Positions 17,504 through 27,207 of a DNA stretch of 64,000 bases are shown piece by piece. The notes beneath the pieces are model-generated. The model was not told the origin of the DNA. It saw only the letters and a list, made by a program, of their open reading frames with translations, and did no database searches. The stretch is from Streptomyces sp. NRRL S-118 (GTDB lineage Bacteria; Actinomycetota; Actinomycetes; Streptomycetales; Streptomycetaceae): the NCBI RefSeq assembly GCF_000716335.1, contig NZ_KL591009.1, positions 120,265-184,264 on the forward strand, in the 5' to 3' direction. Position numbers and translations under genes: made by a program. Within the stretch, counting starts at the first letter, position 1, and each line of letters opens with the position of its first letter.

Positions 17504-20500
17504 GTGGCTAAGGTCCGGGTATACGAACTCGCCAAGGAGTTCGGTGTGGAGAGCAAGGTCGTCATGGCCAAGCTCCAGGAACTCGGTGAATTCGTCCGTT
17601 CGGCGTCTTCGACGATCGAAGCGCCGGTTGTACGCAAACTGACCGACGCGCTGCAGGGGCCCGGCGGATCCGCCGGCAAGACCGCAGCGAAGCCCGGCGC
17701 GCCCCGCAAGGCAGCGCCTTCCCCCAAGCCCGCGGCACCCGCGCCCTCCCCGGCGCAGGCCGCCCGTCCGGCTGCCCCGAAGCCCGGTGCCCCGGCACCG
17801 AAGCCCGCGGCGGCCGAATCGTCCTCCCCCGCGGCGGCCGGCCGCCCGGGCGGACCCACGACGCCGGCCCCCGGCCCGCGTCCGACCCCGGGTCCCAAGC
17901 CGGCCCCCGCGACGCCCAAGCCGGCGCCCGCGTCCCCGGCTCCGGCGAACCCGGAGTTCACCGCGCCTCCGTCGGCCCCGGCCGCCGGTCCGCGCCCCGG
18001 TGCGACCCCCGGCCCCCGGCCGGCCGCACGTCCCGGCGGCCAGGGCGGTGGCCGCCCCGGCGCCCCGCGCCCCGGTCAGCAGGCCCCGCGTCCGGGCGGT
18101 GCCCGTCCCGCGGGTCCCCGTCCGGGCAACAACCCCTTCACCTCCGGCGGCTCCACCGGCATGGCGCGCCCGCAGGCGCCCCGTCCGGGCGGCGCCCCGC
18201 GTCCGGGTGCTCCCGGCGCTCCGGGCGGTCCGCGTCCGCAGGGCGCCGGTCAGGGCGGTCCCCGTCCGCAGGCCGGTCCCGGTGGTCCGCGTCCCACCCC
18301 CGGCGGCATGCCGCGGCCCCAGGCCCCGCGTCCGGGCGGCGGCCCCGCCGGTAACCGCCCGAACCCGGGCATGATGCCGCAGCGTCCCGCTGCCGGCCCG
18401 CGTCCGGGCCCCGGTGGCGGCGGTCGCGGTCCCGCGGCCGGCGGTCGTCCCGGTGGCGGCGGCGGTGGCCGTCCCGGCTTCGCCGGTCGTCCGGCCGGTC
18501 CCGGTGGCGGTGGCGGCGGCTTCGCCGGCCGTCCCGGTGGCGGTGGCGGCGGTCGTCCCGGTGCTCCCGGTGGCGGCGGCTTCGGCGGCGGCGGTGGCCG
18601 TCCCGGCTTCGGCGGCCGTCCCGGCGGTCCCGGTGGCCGTGGTGGCACGCAGGGCGCCTTCGGCCGTCCCGGCGGTCCGGCGCGTCGCGGTCGCAAGTCG
18701 AAGCGGCAGAGGCGCCAGGAGTACGAGGCCATGCAGGCCCCGTCGGTCGGCGGCGTGATGCTGCCTCGCGGCAACGGCGAGACCGTTCGCCTGTCGCGCG
18801 GTGCGTCCCTCACCGACTTCGCGGAGAAGATCAACGCCAACCCGGCATCGCTCGTCGCGGTCATGATGAACCTCGGCGAGATGGTCACCGCCACGCAGTC
18901 CGTCTCCGACGAGACGCTGCAGCTCCTCGGTGACGAGATGAACTACACGGTTCAGATCGTCTCCCCGGAGGAGGAGGACCGCGAGCTGCTCGAGTCCTTC
19001 GACCTCGAGTGGGGCGAGGACGAGGGCGGCGAGGAGTACCTCGCTCCGCGTCCGCCGGTCGTGACCGTCATGGGTCACGTCGACCACGGCAAGACGCGAC
19101 TGCTGGACGCGATCCGCAAGACGAACGTCGTCGCGGGCGAGGCCGGCGGCATCACCCAGCACATCGGTGCCTACCAGGTCGCGACCCAGGTCAACGACGA
19201 AGAGCGCAAGATCACCTTCATCGACACCCCGGGTCACGAGGCGTTCACCGCCATGCGTGCCCGTGGTGCCAAGTCCACCGACATCGCGATCCTCGTGGTG
19301 GCGGCGAACGACGGTGTGATGCCCCAGACGATCGAGGCGCTGAACCACGCCAAGGCGGCCGACGTGCCGATCGTGGTCGCGGTCAACAAGATCGACGTCG
19401 AGGGCGCCGACCCGGTCAAGGTGCGCGGTCAGCTGACCGAGTACGGCCTGGTGGCCGAGGAGTACGGCGGCGACACCATGTTCGTCGACATCTCCGCCAA
19501 GCAGGGTCTGCACATCGACTCCCTGCTGGAGGCCGTGATCCTCACGGCGGACGCCTCGCTCGACCTGCGTGCCAACCCGGAGCAGGACGCGCAGGGCATC
19601 GCGATCGAGTCGCACCTCGACCGCGGCCGCGGTGCCGTCGCGACCGTCCTGGTCCAGCGCGGCACGCTGCGGGTCGGCGACACGATGGTGGTCGGCGACG
19701 CGTACGGCCGTGTCCGCGCGATGCTCGACGACAAGGGCAACAACGTCGAGGAAGCGGGTCCGTCGACCCCCGTCCTGGTCCTGGGTCTCACCAACGTCCC
19801 GGGCGCCGGCGACAACTTCCTCGTCGTCGACGAGGACCGTACGGCCCGCCAGATCGCCGAGAAGCGCGCTGCGCGCGAGCGCAACGCCGCCTTCGCCAAG
19901 CGCACCCGCCGGGTGTCCCTCGAGGACCTCGACAAGGTGCTCAAGGCCGGTCAGATCCAGGAACTCAACCTCATCATCAAGGGCGACGCGTCCGGTTCGG
20001 TGGAGGCTCTCGAGTCCTCGCTGCTCCAGCTCGACGTCGGCGAAGAGGTCGACATCCGGGTCCTGCACCGCGGGGTCGGTGCGGTCACGGAGTCGGACAT
20101 CGACCTGGCGATGGGCTCCGACGCCATCGTCATCGGCTTCAACGTCCGTGCGGCCGGCCGTGCCGCGCAGATGGCGGAGCGCGAGGGCGTCGACGTCCGG
20201 TACTACTCGGTGATCTACCAGGCCATCGAGGAGATCGAGGCGGCCCTGAAGGGCATGCTGAAGCCGGAGTACGAAGAGGTCGAGCTCGGTACGGCGGAGA
20301 TCCGCGAGGTCTTCCGCTCGTCCAAGCTGGGCAACATCGCGGGTGTGCTCATCCGCTCCGGCGAGGTCAAGCGCAACACCAAGGCGCGCCTCATCCGCGA
20401 CGGCAAGGTCATCGCGGAGAACCTCAACATCGAGGGTCTGCGTCGCTTCAAGGACGACGTCACCGAGATCCGCGAAGGCTTCGAGGGCGGTATCAACCTC

Positions 20501-20572
20501 GGAAACTTCAACGACATCAAGGTCGACGACGTCATCGCGACGTACGAGATGCGCGAGAAGCCGCGCGTCTAA
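17504..20572 (+). CDS. infB: Translation initiation factor IF-2
   Basis: GTPase that delivers initiator tRNA to the 30S subunit. The N-terminus ([33 protein letters not shown]) is the conserved IF2 N-domain. A roughly 340-residue linker very rich in Ala, Pro, Gly and Arg follows (about residues 50-400), then the G domain with [16 protein letters not shown] and NKID, and domains II-IV. The C-terminus [17 protein letters not shown] is typical. 1022 residues is long but normal for Streptomyces. GTG start at 17504 with SD AAAAGGAG; a hairpin and mini-ORF chain lie just upstream. Confidence 0.97.
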   Translation: MAKVRVYELAKEFGVESKVVMAKLQELGEFVRSASSTIEAPVVRKLTDALQGPGGSAGKTAAKPGAPRKAAPSPKPAAPAPSPAQAARPAAPKPGAPAPKPAAAESSSPAAAGRPGGPTTPAPGPRPTPGPKPAPATPKPAPASPAPANPEFTAPPSAPAAGPRPGATPGPRPAARPGGQGGGRPGAPRPGQQAPRPGGARPAGPRPGNNPFTSGGSTGMARPQAPRPGGAPRPGAPGAPGGPRPQGAGQGGPRPQAGPGGPRPTPGGMPRPQAPRPGGGPAGNRPNPGMMPQRPAAGPRPGPGGGGRGPAAGGRPGGGGGGRPGFAGRPAGPGGGGGGFAGRPGGGGGGRPGAPGGGGFGGGGGRPGFGGRPGGPGGRGGTQGAFGRPGGPARRGRKSKRQRRQEYEAMQAPSVGGVMLPRGNGETVRLSRGASLTDFAEKINANPASLVAVMMNLGEMVTATQSVSDETLQLLGDEMNYTVQIVSPEEEDRELLESFDLEWGEDEGGEEYLAPRPPVVTVMGHVDHGKTRLLDAIRKTNVVAGEAGGITQHIGAYQVATQVNDEERKITFIDTPGHEAFTAMRARGAKSTDIAILVVAANDGVMPQTIEALNHAKAADVPIVVAVNKIDVEGADPVKVRGQLTEYGLVAEEYGGDTMFVDISAKQGLHIDSLLEAVILTADASLDLRANPEQDAQGIAIESHLDRGRGAVATVLVQRGTLRVGDTMVVGDAYGRVRAMLDDKGNNVEEAGPSTPVLVLGLTNVPGAGDNFLVVDEDRTARQIAEKRAARERNAAFAKRTRRVSLEDLDKVLKAGQIQELNLIIKGDASGSVEALESSLLQLDVGEEVDIRVLHRGVGAVTESDIDLAMGSDAIVIGFNVRAAGRAAQMAEREGVDVRYYSVIYQAIEEIEAALKGMLKPEYEEVELGTAEIREVFRSSKLGNIAGVLIRSGEVKRNTKARLIRDGKVIAENLNIEGLRRFKDDVTEIREGFEGGINLGNFNDIKVDDVIATYEMREKPRV

Positions 20573-20586
20573 TCCCCATGCGGCAG

Positions 20587-20627
20587 CCGGGGCCGGTCGG
20601 CGGAGAATATCCGTCGATCGGCCCCGG
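20587..20627 (+). terminator. Hairpin terminator after infB
   Basis: A 13-bp stem (CCGGGGCCGGTCG / CGATCGGCCCCGG, one G-T pair) starts 14 bases after the infB stop, around an AT-containing loop. Confidence 0.75.
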
Positions 20628-20710
20628 CCGTTCCGTGTACGGTTCTTGTGTTCCCGCCGCGTGGACGGCGGGGCCGTTCGAACCCGAACCGGCGGGACAT
20701 CCGGGCATAC

Positions 20711-21004
20711 ATGTATGTGGGGACACTGTCCTTCGACCTGCTTCTCGGCGACGTACGGTCGTTGAAGGAGAAGCGCTCCGTCGTCCGCCCGATCGTCGCG
20801 GAGCTCCAGCGCAAGTACGCGGTGAGCGCGGCGGAGACCGGCGATCAGAACCTCCACCGCAGGGCCGAGATAGGCCTGGCGATGGTCTCCGGTGACGTCG
20901 GGCATCTCACGGAGGTACTGGACCGGTGCGAGCGGATGGTCGCCGCCCGGCCCGAGGTGGAGCTGCTGTCCGTACGGCGGCGGCTGCACACCGACGAAGA
21001 TTGA
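20711..21004 (+). CDS. ylxP: YlxP family (DUF503) protein
   Basis: A 97-residue DUF503/YlxP protein: MYVGTLSFDLLLGDVRSLKEKRSVVRPIVAELQRKYAVSAAETGDQNLHRR is close to the family consensus (LKEKR ... RFNVSVAEV.D..LWQRA). It lies between infB and rbfA, the usual place in Gram-positives; the family is linked to ribosome biogenesis but is poorly characterised. ATG 20711 is chosen because the conserved domain starts there, although the SD is weak. Frames opening further upstream would add an Arg-rich leader overlapping the terminator region. Confidence 0.88.
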   Translation: MYVGTLSFDLLLGDVRSLKEKRSVVRPIVAELQRKYAVSAAETGDQNLHRRAEIGLAMVSGDVGHLTEVLDRCERMVAARPEVELLSVRRRLHTDED

Positions 21005-21067
21005 CCGAGCAAGAAGCGCGAAAGGTGCACACGACAGTGCACGGCGCGAGAAAGAGGAGACGGACCA

Positions 21068-21514
21068 GTGGCCGACAACGCGCGGGCGAAGAAGCTGGCG
21101 GACCTCATCCGGGAGGTGGTGGCGCAGAAGCTGCAGCGCGGGATCAAGGACCCGCGGCTCGGTACGCACGTGACCATCACCGACACCCGGGTCACGGGTG
21201 ACCTGCGGGAGGCGACCGTCTTCTACACCGTGTACGGCGACGACGAGGACCGCAAGGCGGCCGCCGCCGGCCTGGAGAGCGCCAAGGGCATCCTGCGCTC
21301 GGCGGTCGGCGCGGCGGCGGGGACCAAGTTCACGCCCACCCTGTCGTTCGTCGCGGACGCCCTCCCCGAGACGGCCCGGACCATCGAGGAGCTCCTCGAC
21401 CAGGCCCGCGCCTCGGACGCCAAGGTGCGCGAGGCGGCCTCCGGTGCCGCCTACGCCGGCGAGGCGGACCCGTACCGCAAGCCGGAGGACGACGAGGACG
21501 CCGCCGCCGAATGA
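21068..21514 (+). CDS. rbfA: 30S ribosome-binding factor A
   Basis: Assembly factor that binds immature 30S subunits near the 16S 5' end. The KH-like fold shows VADNARAKKLADLIREVVAQKLQRGIKDPRLGTHVTITDTRVTGDLREATVFYTVYG and the helix FVADALPETARTIEELLDQA. An acidic tail (PEDDEDAAAE) is typical of actinobacteria. 148 residues. GTG start at 21068 with SD AAGAGGAG. Its stop overlaps the truB start (ATGA). Confidence 0.95.
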   Translation: MADNARAKKLADLIREVVAQKLQRGIKDPRLGTHVTITDTRVTGDLREATVFYTVYGDDEDRKAAAAGLESAKGILRSAVGAAAGTKFTPTLSFVADALPETARTIEELLDQARASDAKVREAASGAAYAGEADPYRKPEDDEDAAAE

Positions 21515-22425
21515 GCCAGCACACCACGCCGGACGGCCTTGTCATCGTCGACAAGCCGTCCGGCTTCACTTCGCACGACGTCGTCGCGAAGATGCGCGGG
21601 ATCGCCAGGACCCGCCGCGTCGGACACGCGGGGACGCTCGACCCGATGGCCACCGGCGTACTCGTCCTCGGTGTCCAGAAGGCCACCAAACTCCTCGGGC
21701 ACCTCGCGCTGACCGAGAAGGAGTACCTGGGCACCATCCGGCTCGGGCAGAACACCATCACCGACGACGCCGAGGGCGAGATCACCTCGTCCACCGACGC
21801 CTCCGCCGTCACGCGCGAGGCCGTCGACACCGGGGTCGCCGGGCTGACCGGCGACATCATGCAGGTGCCGTCCAAGGTCAGCGCCATCAAGATCGACGGC
21901 AAGCGGTCCTACGCGCGGGTGCGCGGCGGCGAGGAGTTCGACATCCCCGCCCGGCCGGTGACCGTGTCGTCCTTCCAGGTGTACGACATGCGCGAGGCCG
22001 TCGCCGAGGACGGCACGGCGGTCGTCGACCTGGTCGTGTCGGTGGTCTGCTCCTCCGGCACGTACATCCGGGCGCTCGCCCGCGACCTGGGCGCCGGCCT
22101 CGGCGTCGGCGGCCACCTCACCGCGCTGCGGCGCACCCGCGTGGGGCCGTACAAGCTGGACGCTGCCCGCACCCTGGACCAGCTCCAGGAGGAGCTGACC
22201 GTGATGCCGATCGCCGAGGCCGCGGCAGCGGCGTTCCCGCGCTGGGACGTGGACGAACGGCGCGCGAAGCTCCTGCTCAACGGCGTACGGCTCGACATGC
22301 CGGCCCCGGACGCCTCCCCGGCCGCGAGCCCGGCACCGGTCGCGGTGTTCGGGCCGGACGGCCGCTTCCTCGCCCTCGTGGAGGAGAAGAACGGCAAGGC
22401 CAAGAGCCTCGCCGTGTTCGGCTGA
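21511..22425 (+). CDS. truB: tRNA pseudouridine(55) synthase TruB
   Basis: Converts U55 of the T-loop in tRNAs to pseudouridine. The catalytic motif GHAGTLDPMATGVLVL holds the nucleophilic Asp, with GFTSHDVVAKMR upstream and YIRALARDLGAGLGVGGHLTALRRTRVGPY downstream. A C-terminal PUA-like region (LLLNGVRLDMPAP ... VAVFGPDGRFLALVEE) follows. 304 residues, standard. Translationally coupled to rbfA by ATGA at 21511. It ends the rimP-truB translation cluster, with a terminator right after. Confidence 0.96.
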   Translation: MSQHTTPDGLVIVDKPSGFTSHDVVAKMRGIARTRRVGHAGTLDPMATGVLVLGVQKATKLLGHLALTEKEYLGTIRLGQNTITDDAEGEITSSTDASAVTREAVDTGVAGLTGDIMQVPSKVSAIKIDGKRSYARVRGGEEFDIPARPVTVSSFQVYDMREAVAEDGTAVVDLVVSVVCSSGTYIRALARDLGAGLGVGGHLTALRRTRVGPYKLDAARTLDQLQEELTVMPIAEAAAAAFPRWDVDERRAKLLLNGVRLDMPAPDASPAASPAPVAVFGPDGRFLALVEEKNGKAKSLAVFG

Positions 22426-22439
22426 CCCCGCCGCCCACC

Positions 22440-22486
22440 GTGGAGCGGGCCCCGGGCGCTTCCTGCGGAGCCCCGGCCCGCTCCAC
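22440..22486 (+). terminator. Terminator of truB and the translation cluster
   Basis: A perfect 12-bp stem (GTGGAGCGGGCC / GGCCCGCTCCAC) with inner pairing starts 14 bases after the truB stop. Confidence 0.8.
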
Positions 22487-22630
22487 GATCCCCCTTGTCC
22501 CGGTTCTATCCGTCCCGACGCCGATTTTCACCCACTTGGCGAGGCGCTCGGAGCGAACCGAGGGAGCGCCGGGGGGCGCTTTTCGTCCCGCTCCTTCTCC
22601 CCGTGATCATCGCGGTCCTACCGTCGAACC

Positions 22631-25600
22631 ATGGAACGCGGGGACCGGGCGACGCTGGTGAAGATCTGTGACCCGGCGGGCCGGCTGCGCGGCACCGGCT
22701 TCGCCACCGACGACCTGGGCACGGTCGTGACCAGCCACGAAGCCGTCGACGGACTGGTACGGGTCGTCCTGCACGCACCGGGCGGCCGCACGTTCACCGC
22801 CGGGGCCGACGCCATCACCCCGCTGCCCGGCGCCGCCCTCGCCCTCGTCCGCACCGAAGGACTCGGTCTGCGCCCCCTGCCGCTGGCCGGGCGGGAGCAC
22901 GTCGAACCCGGCGGGTACGTACGGATCGCCGCGGGCGGCTGGCGCCAGGCCCGGGTCCTCGGCACGGCCGACGTGACGTACACCGCCACCGACCGGTTCC
23001 ACCACCTCGGCGGCGTCCTCGAACTCGCCATCGGCACCGAAGGCAGCGAGGCGTTGCGGCTCGGCGGCGAGGCCGCGGGCGGCCCCGTCGTGGACGCGGA
23101 GACCGGCGCGGTCCTCGCCGTGCTCGGCACCGCGCTGCACGCCGAGCGCCGGGCGGCCGGATTCGCCGTACCGCTCGCGGCGGTGGCCGCCCAGGACCCC
23201 GACGGGCCGCTCGCCGCCCTGCTCCGCCGCAGTGCCGCGACCGTCCCCGCCTACGGGCGGGACCTGAACCTGGCCGGCGTCCTCGAACTCACCGCCACCT
23301 CCGGCGGCGCGATCGGCGGGCCCGGCCACTGGCCGGACCCCGTGGAGCGGGCCGGGGTGGCCCGCGCGTACGAGCTGTCCGCCGCCTCCGGGACACCGGT
23401 GCTCGGCCTCGTCGGGGAGCCCGGCACCGGGCGCACCACCGAGCTCGCCGCGATCGCCGCCCGCCGGGCCCGGGGCGCCGAGCCCGCCCCGACCGTGTGG
23501 CTGCGCGGCGCCGATCTGCGCGCGGACGACAGCTCGGTGGCGGACGCCGTCGGCCGCGCCCTGCGCCGGGCGGGGCGGATCGTCGCCGCCTCCGGCCGGC
23601 AGGGCCTGTGGGACGAGTCGGCCGCCGCAACCCCCGAACGCATCGCACGGCTGGCCCGCACCGAGGGCCGCCCCCTGCTCGTCCTCCTCGACAGCCCCGA
23701 GGAGATGCCGCCGCAGCTGGCCCACCGGCTGCCCGACTGGACGGGCGGCACCGCCACCTGGCTGCGCGCGCACCACGCCCGGCTGCTGATCGCCTGCCGC
23801 CCCGAGCACTGGGAGCAGGCCGGCCCGCTGTACCCGGCCGGCACGGTCCGGCGCGTACCGGTCGGCGACCTCACGGCGCGGGAGGCGCGGCGGGCCCGCG
23901 CACGGTACGGAGTGCCGGGCGAGGCCGTCGCCGCCGAGGACGCCCGCCACCCGCTGGCGCTGCGGCTGCTCGCCGAGGTACGGGAAGCGCTGCCCGGCGA
24001 GGTCCCGGGCCGCCCCGGCCGCGACGAGATCTTCACCGCGCACCTCGACCTGATGTGCCTGCGGATCGCGGTGCGCCTCGCGGCCGCCGCCCGGCCCCCG
24101 GTGCGCGGCACCGCGGTGCGGCGGCTCGCCGCGCGCGTGTCCGGCCGCGTCCACGAGGCGGCCCGCCGCTGCCTGGGCGCCGGCCAGGGCGAGCTGGACC
24201 GGGCGGCGTTCGAGGAGCTCTTCCCCTGGAACGCCGGCTGGGCCTCGGCGGTCCTCACCGAGGGCCTCCTCACCCCGGCGGGATCCGGCTACCGCTTCGC
24301 CCACGAGGAACTCGCCGACTGGCTCCAGGGCGCCCACCTCGACGTCGACGCGGCACTGCACCGCCTGGTGCACCGCTGGTACACGGACCCCGCGCCGCCG
24401 GACGCCGCCCCCGCGCCGCCGGACGCCGCCCCCGGGCTGCCGGTGCCGCGCCACCGCATCGGCCCGGTCCTCCAGGCACTGCTGCGCCTCCACCGCGTCC
24501 ACGGCCCGTCGGCCCTGGCCGAGCGCCTGGAGGGCCTGGTCGGCGCCCTGCACCGCCCGGACGCGCCCGACGATGCCGGGGACGCCGTGTGGTGGGCCGC
24601 CCGGCTGCTGCGGGAGGTGCTGGCCAGGGTGCCGGACACACGGCCGTACCTGCGGGTGCTGCGGATGCTCGCCGACCGGATCACCGACCGCTCCCTGCGC
24701 GCCGGCGGGCCCGGGCACCTGGGCGGCCTCGCGGAGTTCGGGCCCCCCTTCTGGGAGGGCCTCCGGCTCGGCGAGGACGAGCGCGTCGACCTGCTGCGGC
24801 GGCTCGTGCCCGCCGATGGCGCCCCCGCGGCACCGGGCCCGTACGAGACCCCCCGGCCGCCCCGCTACCTCGACAGCGTCGCCGCGCTGCTCGTGGCGGA
24901 CGCGCGGGGCGTCCAGCCGCTGCTGTGCCGCTGGTTCGGCGACGAGCGGCCGCTGCCCGCCGCACCCGGTGCAGGGGTGCGCCCCACCGTCGCCGGAGCG
25001 GCGCAGGCCCTGCTGTACGCCCACCGTGCCCTTGCGGTCGATGACCTGTGCGAAGCGCTCGTCACCACGGTCCATCCACGCGCCGACGAACTGCTCGCCG
25101 CCCTCGCCGAGGACGAGCCGTCCGCCCTGTGCCGCGCCGTCGACCGCTGGGCCCACGACGACACGCGCCCCGGCCGCCGCGTCGCCGCCGCCGCGTACGG
25201 GCAGCTCGTCGCCGGTCACGCCACCACCGCGGCCGACCGCGAGCTCCTGCGGTACGCCGCCCTCGCGCTGCTCGCCCGCCCCGCGGACCGGGCCCTGCAC
25301 GGCCCGGCGCTGGGCCTGCTGGTCCGCGACCCCGACAGCCGGGCGCACCACCTCCCGCGGGCCCTGGCCGCCTTCACGGACGGCGACCCCGGGCTGCCCC
25401 CGGGCTCCCTCGCCGCCGCCGCGCACACCCACCCCGAACCGGTCCTCGCGGCCTTCCGGGCACGCCTGCGGGAAGCGGGGGCGGAAACCGGGAGGGGGGC
25501 CCGCGCCGAGGGTGTCCTGGCCGCCCTCGCCGACCTCCACACACCCGCGCTCGCCCGCCGCGCCGCCGCGCTCGTCCACGAGTACGTCGTCCTGCACCCC

Positions 25601-26158
25601 GAGGGAGCCGCGCACGCCGCCGCGTACCTCGACCGCCGCCTGGAGCACGGCCCCGCCGCCCGCGCGGTGCTCCTCCCGCTCGTCGCGGGCCTGCTCCAGG
25701 ACCGCCCCGCGCAGGCGCGCGCAGAGCTGGCCCGGATCCTCGCGGCGCCCGGCACCGGAACCTCCGGGCCGCTGCGCGACGAGCTCCTCGACGTGCTCCT
25801 GGAGTACGAGTACGACCGGCGCGCCGAGCGCGACCTCGCCGTACCGGAGGCGCTCCTGCGGGCCGTCGCCCTCGGCGCCGCGCACCGGCCCGAGCTCCGC
25901 ACCCGCGAGCTGGTGCACCGCACCGGCCTGCTGATGGTCCGCACCCCCGAGGGCGCCACCCGCTTCGACCGGCTTCTCGTCGAGCTCGCCCGGGAGGTCC
26001 CCGGCTTCGCGGCCCTCACCGCCGGATGGCTGGCCGAGGCGCCCGAGGACTGGGTCCTCGTCGTCGGACCGAGCACCCGGTGGACCGTCGGGACGCTGGG
26101 CAGACCGATGCCGATGCGGGCCGGAAGCCACGGGCATGGCAGTCTTAGACCTGCGTAA
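22631..26158 (+). CDS. Trypsin-like-fold (catalytically incomplete) and P-loop NTPase fusion protein, STAND-like (1175 aa)
   Basis: The N-terminal ~190 residues follow the trypsin-like peptidase pattern (GTGFATDDLGTVVTSHEAVDG). The catalytic His is present (H36), but the Asp position reads Ala (A69 in GAALALV) and the Ser position reads Ala (A149 in EAAGGPV). A P-loop ATPase region follows, with GEPGTGRT at 262-269 (Arg replacing the usual Walker A Lys) and LLVLLDSPEE at 349-358 as Walker B. The remaining ~750 residues are Ala/Leu/Arg-rich helices resembling a repeat superstructure. The architecture resembles STAND signalling NTPases. There is no SD before ATG 22631; a TACCGT box at 22620-22625 suggests a leaderless message. 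It sits alone between truB and ribF. Confidence 0.75.
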   Translation: MERGDRATLVKICDPAGRLRGTGFATDDLGTVVTSHEAVDGLVRVVLHAPGGRTFTAGADAITPLPGAALALVRTEGLGLRPLPLAGREHVEPGGYVRIAAGGWRQARVLGTADVTYTATDRFHHLGGVLELAIGTEGSEALRLGGEAAGGPVVDAETGAVLAVLGTALHAERRAAGFAVPLAAVAAQDPDGPLAALLRRSAATVPAYGRDLNLAGVLELTATSGGAIGGPGHWPDPVERAGVARAYELSAASGTPVLGLVGEPGTGRTTELAAIAARRARGAEPAPTVWLRGADLRADDSSVADAVGRALRRAGRIVAASGRQGLWDESAAATPERIARLARTEGRPLLVLLDSPEEMPPQLAHRLPDWTGGTATWLRAHHARLLIACRPEHWEQAGPLYPAGTVRRVPVGDLTAREARRARARYGVPGEAVAAEDARHPLALRLLAEVREALPGEVPGRPGRDEIFTAHLDLMCLRIAVRLAAAARPPVRGTAVRRLAARVSGRVHEAARRCLGAGQGELDRAAFEELFPWNAGWASAVLTEGLLTPAGSGYRFAHEELADWLQGAHLDVDAALHRLVHRWYTDPAPPDAAPAPPDAAPGLPVPRHRIGPVLQALLRLHRVHGPSALAERLEGLVGALHRPDAPDDAGDAVWWAARLLREVLARVPDTRPYLRVLRMLADRITDRSLRAGGPGHLGGLAEFGPPFWEGLRLGEDERVDLLRRLVPADGAPAAPGPYETPRPPRYLDSVAALLVADARGVQPLLCRWFGDERPLPAAPGAGVRPTVAGAAQALLYAHRALAVDDLCEALVTTVHPRADELLAALAEDEPSALCRAVDRWAHDDTRPGRRVAAAAYGQLVAGHATTAADRELLRYAALALLARPADRALHGPALGLLVRDPDSRAHHLPRALAAFTDGDPGLPPGSLAAAAHTHPEPVLAAFRARLREAGAETGRGARAEGVLAALADLHTPALARRAAALVHEYVVLHPEGAAHAAAYLDRRLEHGPAARAVLLPLVAGLLQDRPAQARAELARILAAPGTGTSGPLRDELLDVLLEYEYDRRAERDLAVPEALLRAVALGAAHRPELRTRELVHRTGLLMVRTPEGATRFDRLLVELAREVPGFAALTAGWLAEAPEDWVLVVGPSTRWTVGTLGRPMPMRAGSHGHGSLRPA

Positions 26159-26200
26159 GCGGTCCATGACGTACACGGGTTCGGGCGAGGAGCGGTCACA

Positions 26201-27160
26201 GTGCAGCGCTGGCGTGGCTTGGAGGACATCCCCCAGGACTGGGGGCGCAGCGTCGTCACCATCGGCTCCTACGACGGAGTGCACCGCGGGCACCAGCTGA
26301 TCATCGGGCGCGCGGTGGAGCGGGCGCGCGAGCTCGGCGTCCCCTCGGTCGTCGTCACCTTCGACCCGCACCCGTCGGAGGTGGTCCGCCCCGGCAGCCA
26401 CCCGCCGCTGCTCGCGCCGCACCACCGGCGCGCCGAGCTGATGGCGGACCTCGGGGTCGACGCAGTGCTGGTGCTGCCGTTCACGGCCGAGTTCTCCCAG
26501 CTCTCGCCTGCCGACTTCATCGTGAAGGTCCTCGTCGACAAGCTCCACGCCCGCACGGTCATCGAGGGCCCCAACTTCCGCTTCGGCCACAAGGCGGCCG
26601 GGAACGTCGACTTCCTCCGCGAGATGGGCGGCACGTACGACTACGAGGTCGAGGTCATCGACCTGTACGTCACCGGCGACGCGGGCGGCGGCGAGCCGTT
26701 CTCGTCCACCCTGACACGGCGCCTGATCGCCGAGGGCGACGTCGAGGGCGCCGCCGAGATCCTGGGCCGCCCGCACCGCGTCGAGGGCGTGGTGGTCCGC
26801 GGCGCCCAGCGCGGCCGCGAGCTCGGTTACCCGACGGCGAACGTCGAGACGCTGCCCCACACCGCGATCCCGGCCGACGGCGTGTACGCGGGCTGGCTCA
26901 CGGCCGGCGGCGAGTGCATGCCGGCGGCCATCTCGGTCGGCACCAACCCGCAGTTCGACGGCACCGAGCGGACCGTCGAGGCGTACGCGATCGACCGCGT
27001 CGGCCTCGACCTGTACGGGTTGCACGTGGCGGTCGACTTCCTCGCCTACGTCCGCGGCCAGGAGAAGTTCGTCTCCATCGAGGCGCTCCTCGAAGCCATC
27101 GCGGAGGACGTCAAGCGCTGCCGCGCCCTGACGGACGCGTACGACGGGAAGCAGTCCTGA
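26201..27160 (+). CDS. ribF: Bifunctional riboflavin kinase / FAD synthetase
   Basis: Makes FMN from riboflavin and then FAD. The N-terminal nucleotidyltransferase domain shows IGSYDGVHRGHQLII (H-x-G-H) and VVTFDPHPSEVV, with GPNFRFGHKAAGN. The C-terminal riboflavin kinase domain starts near residue 190 and includes GRELGYPTANVE, DGVYAGWL and VGTNPQFDGTERTVEAYAID. 319 residues, standard. GTG start at 26201 with SD GCGAGGAG. It supplies flavins for flavoenzymes such as ThyX and the acyl-CoA dehydrogenase in this window. Confidence 0.96.
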   Translation: MQRWRGLEDIPQDWGRSVVTIGSYDGVHRGHQLIIGRAVERARELGVPSVVVTFDPHPSEVVRPGSHPPLLAPHHRRAELMADLGVDAVLVLPFTAEFSQLSPADFIVKVLVDKLHARTVIEGPNFRFGHKAAGNVDFLREMGGTYDYEVEVIDLYVTGDAGGGEPFSSTLTRRLIAEGDVEGAAEILGRPHRVEGVVVRGAQRGRELGYPTANVETLPHTAIPADGVYAGWLTAGGECMPAAISVGTNPQFDGTERTVEAYAIDRVGLDLYGLHVAVDFLAYVRGQEKFVSIEALLEAIAEDVKRCRALTDAYDGKQS

Positions 27161-27207
27161 CCGGCTGACCGGCCCTCGCTGGGGGCCTCGGGGGCCGTGG
27201 GGCCCGG

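Noticed and set aside
17072..21169. 4-kb minus-strand open frame opposite infB
   Set aside because: Antisense shadow. Its repetitive Gly/Thr/Ala sequence mirrors the Ala/Pro/Gly codons of the IF2 linker; IF2 motifs on the plus strand are unambiguous.
22277..22531. Small minus-strand frame over the truB terminator region
   Set aside because: It lies antisense to the truB 3' end and its terminator and has no domain or SD support.
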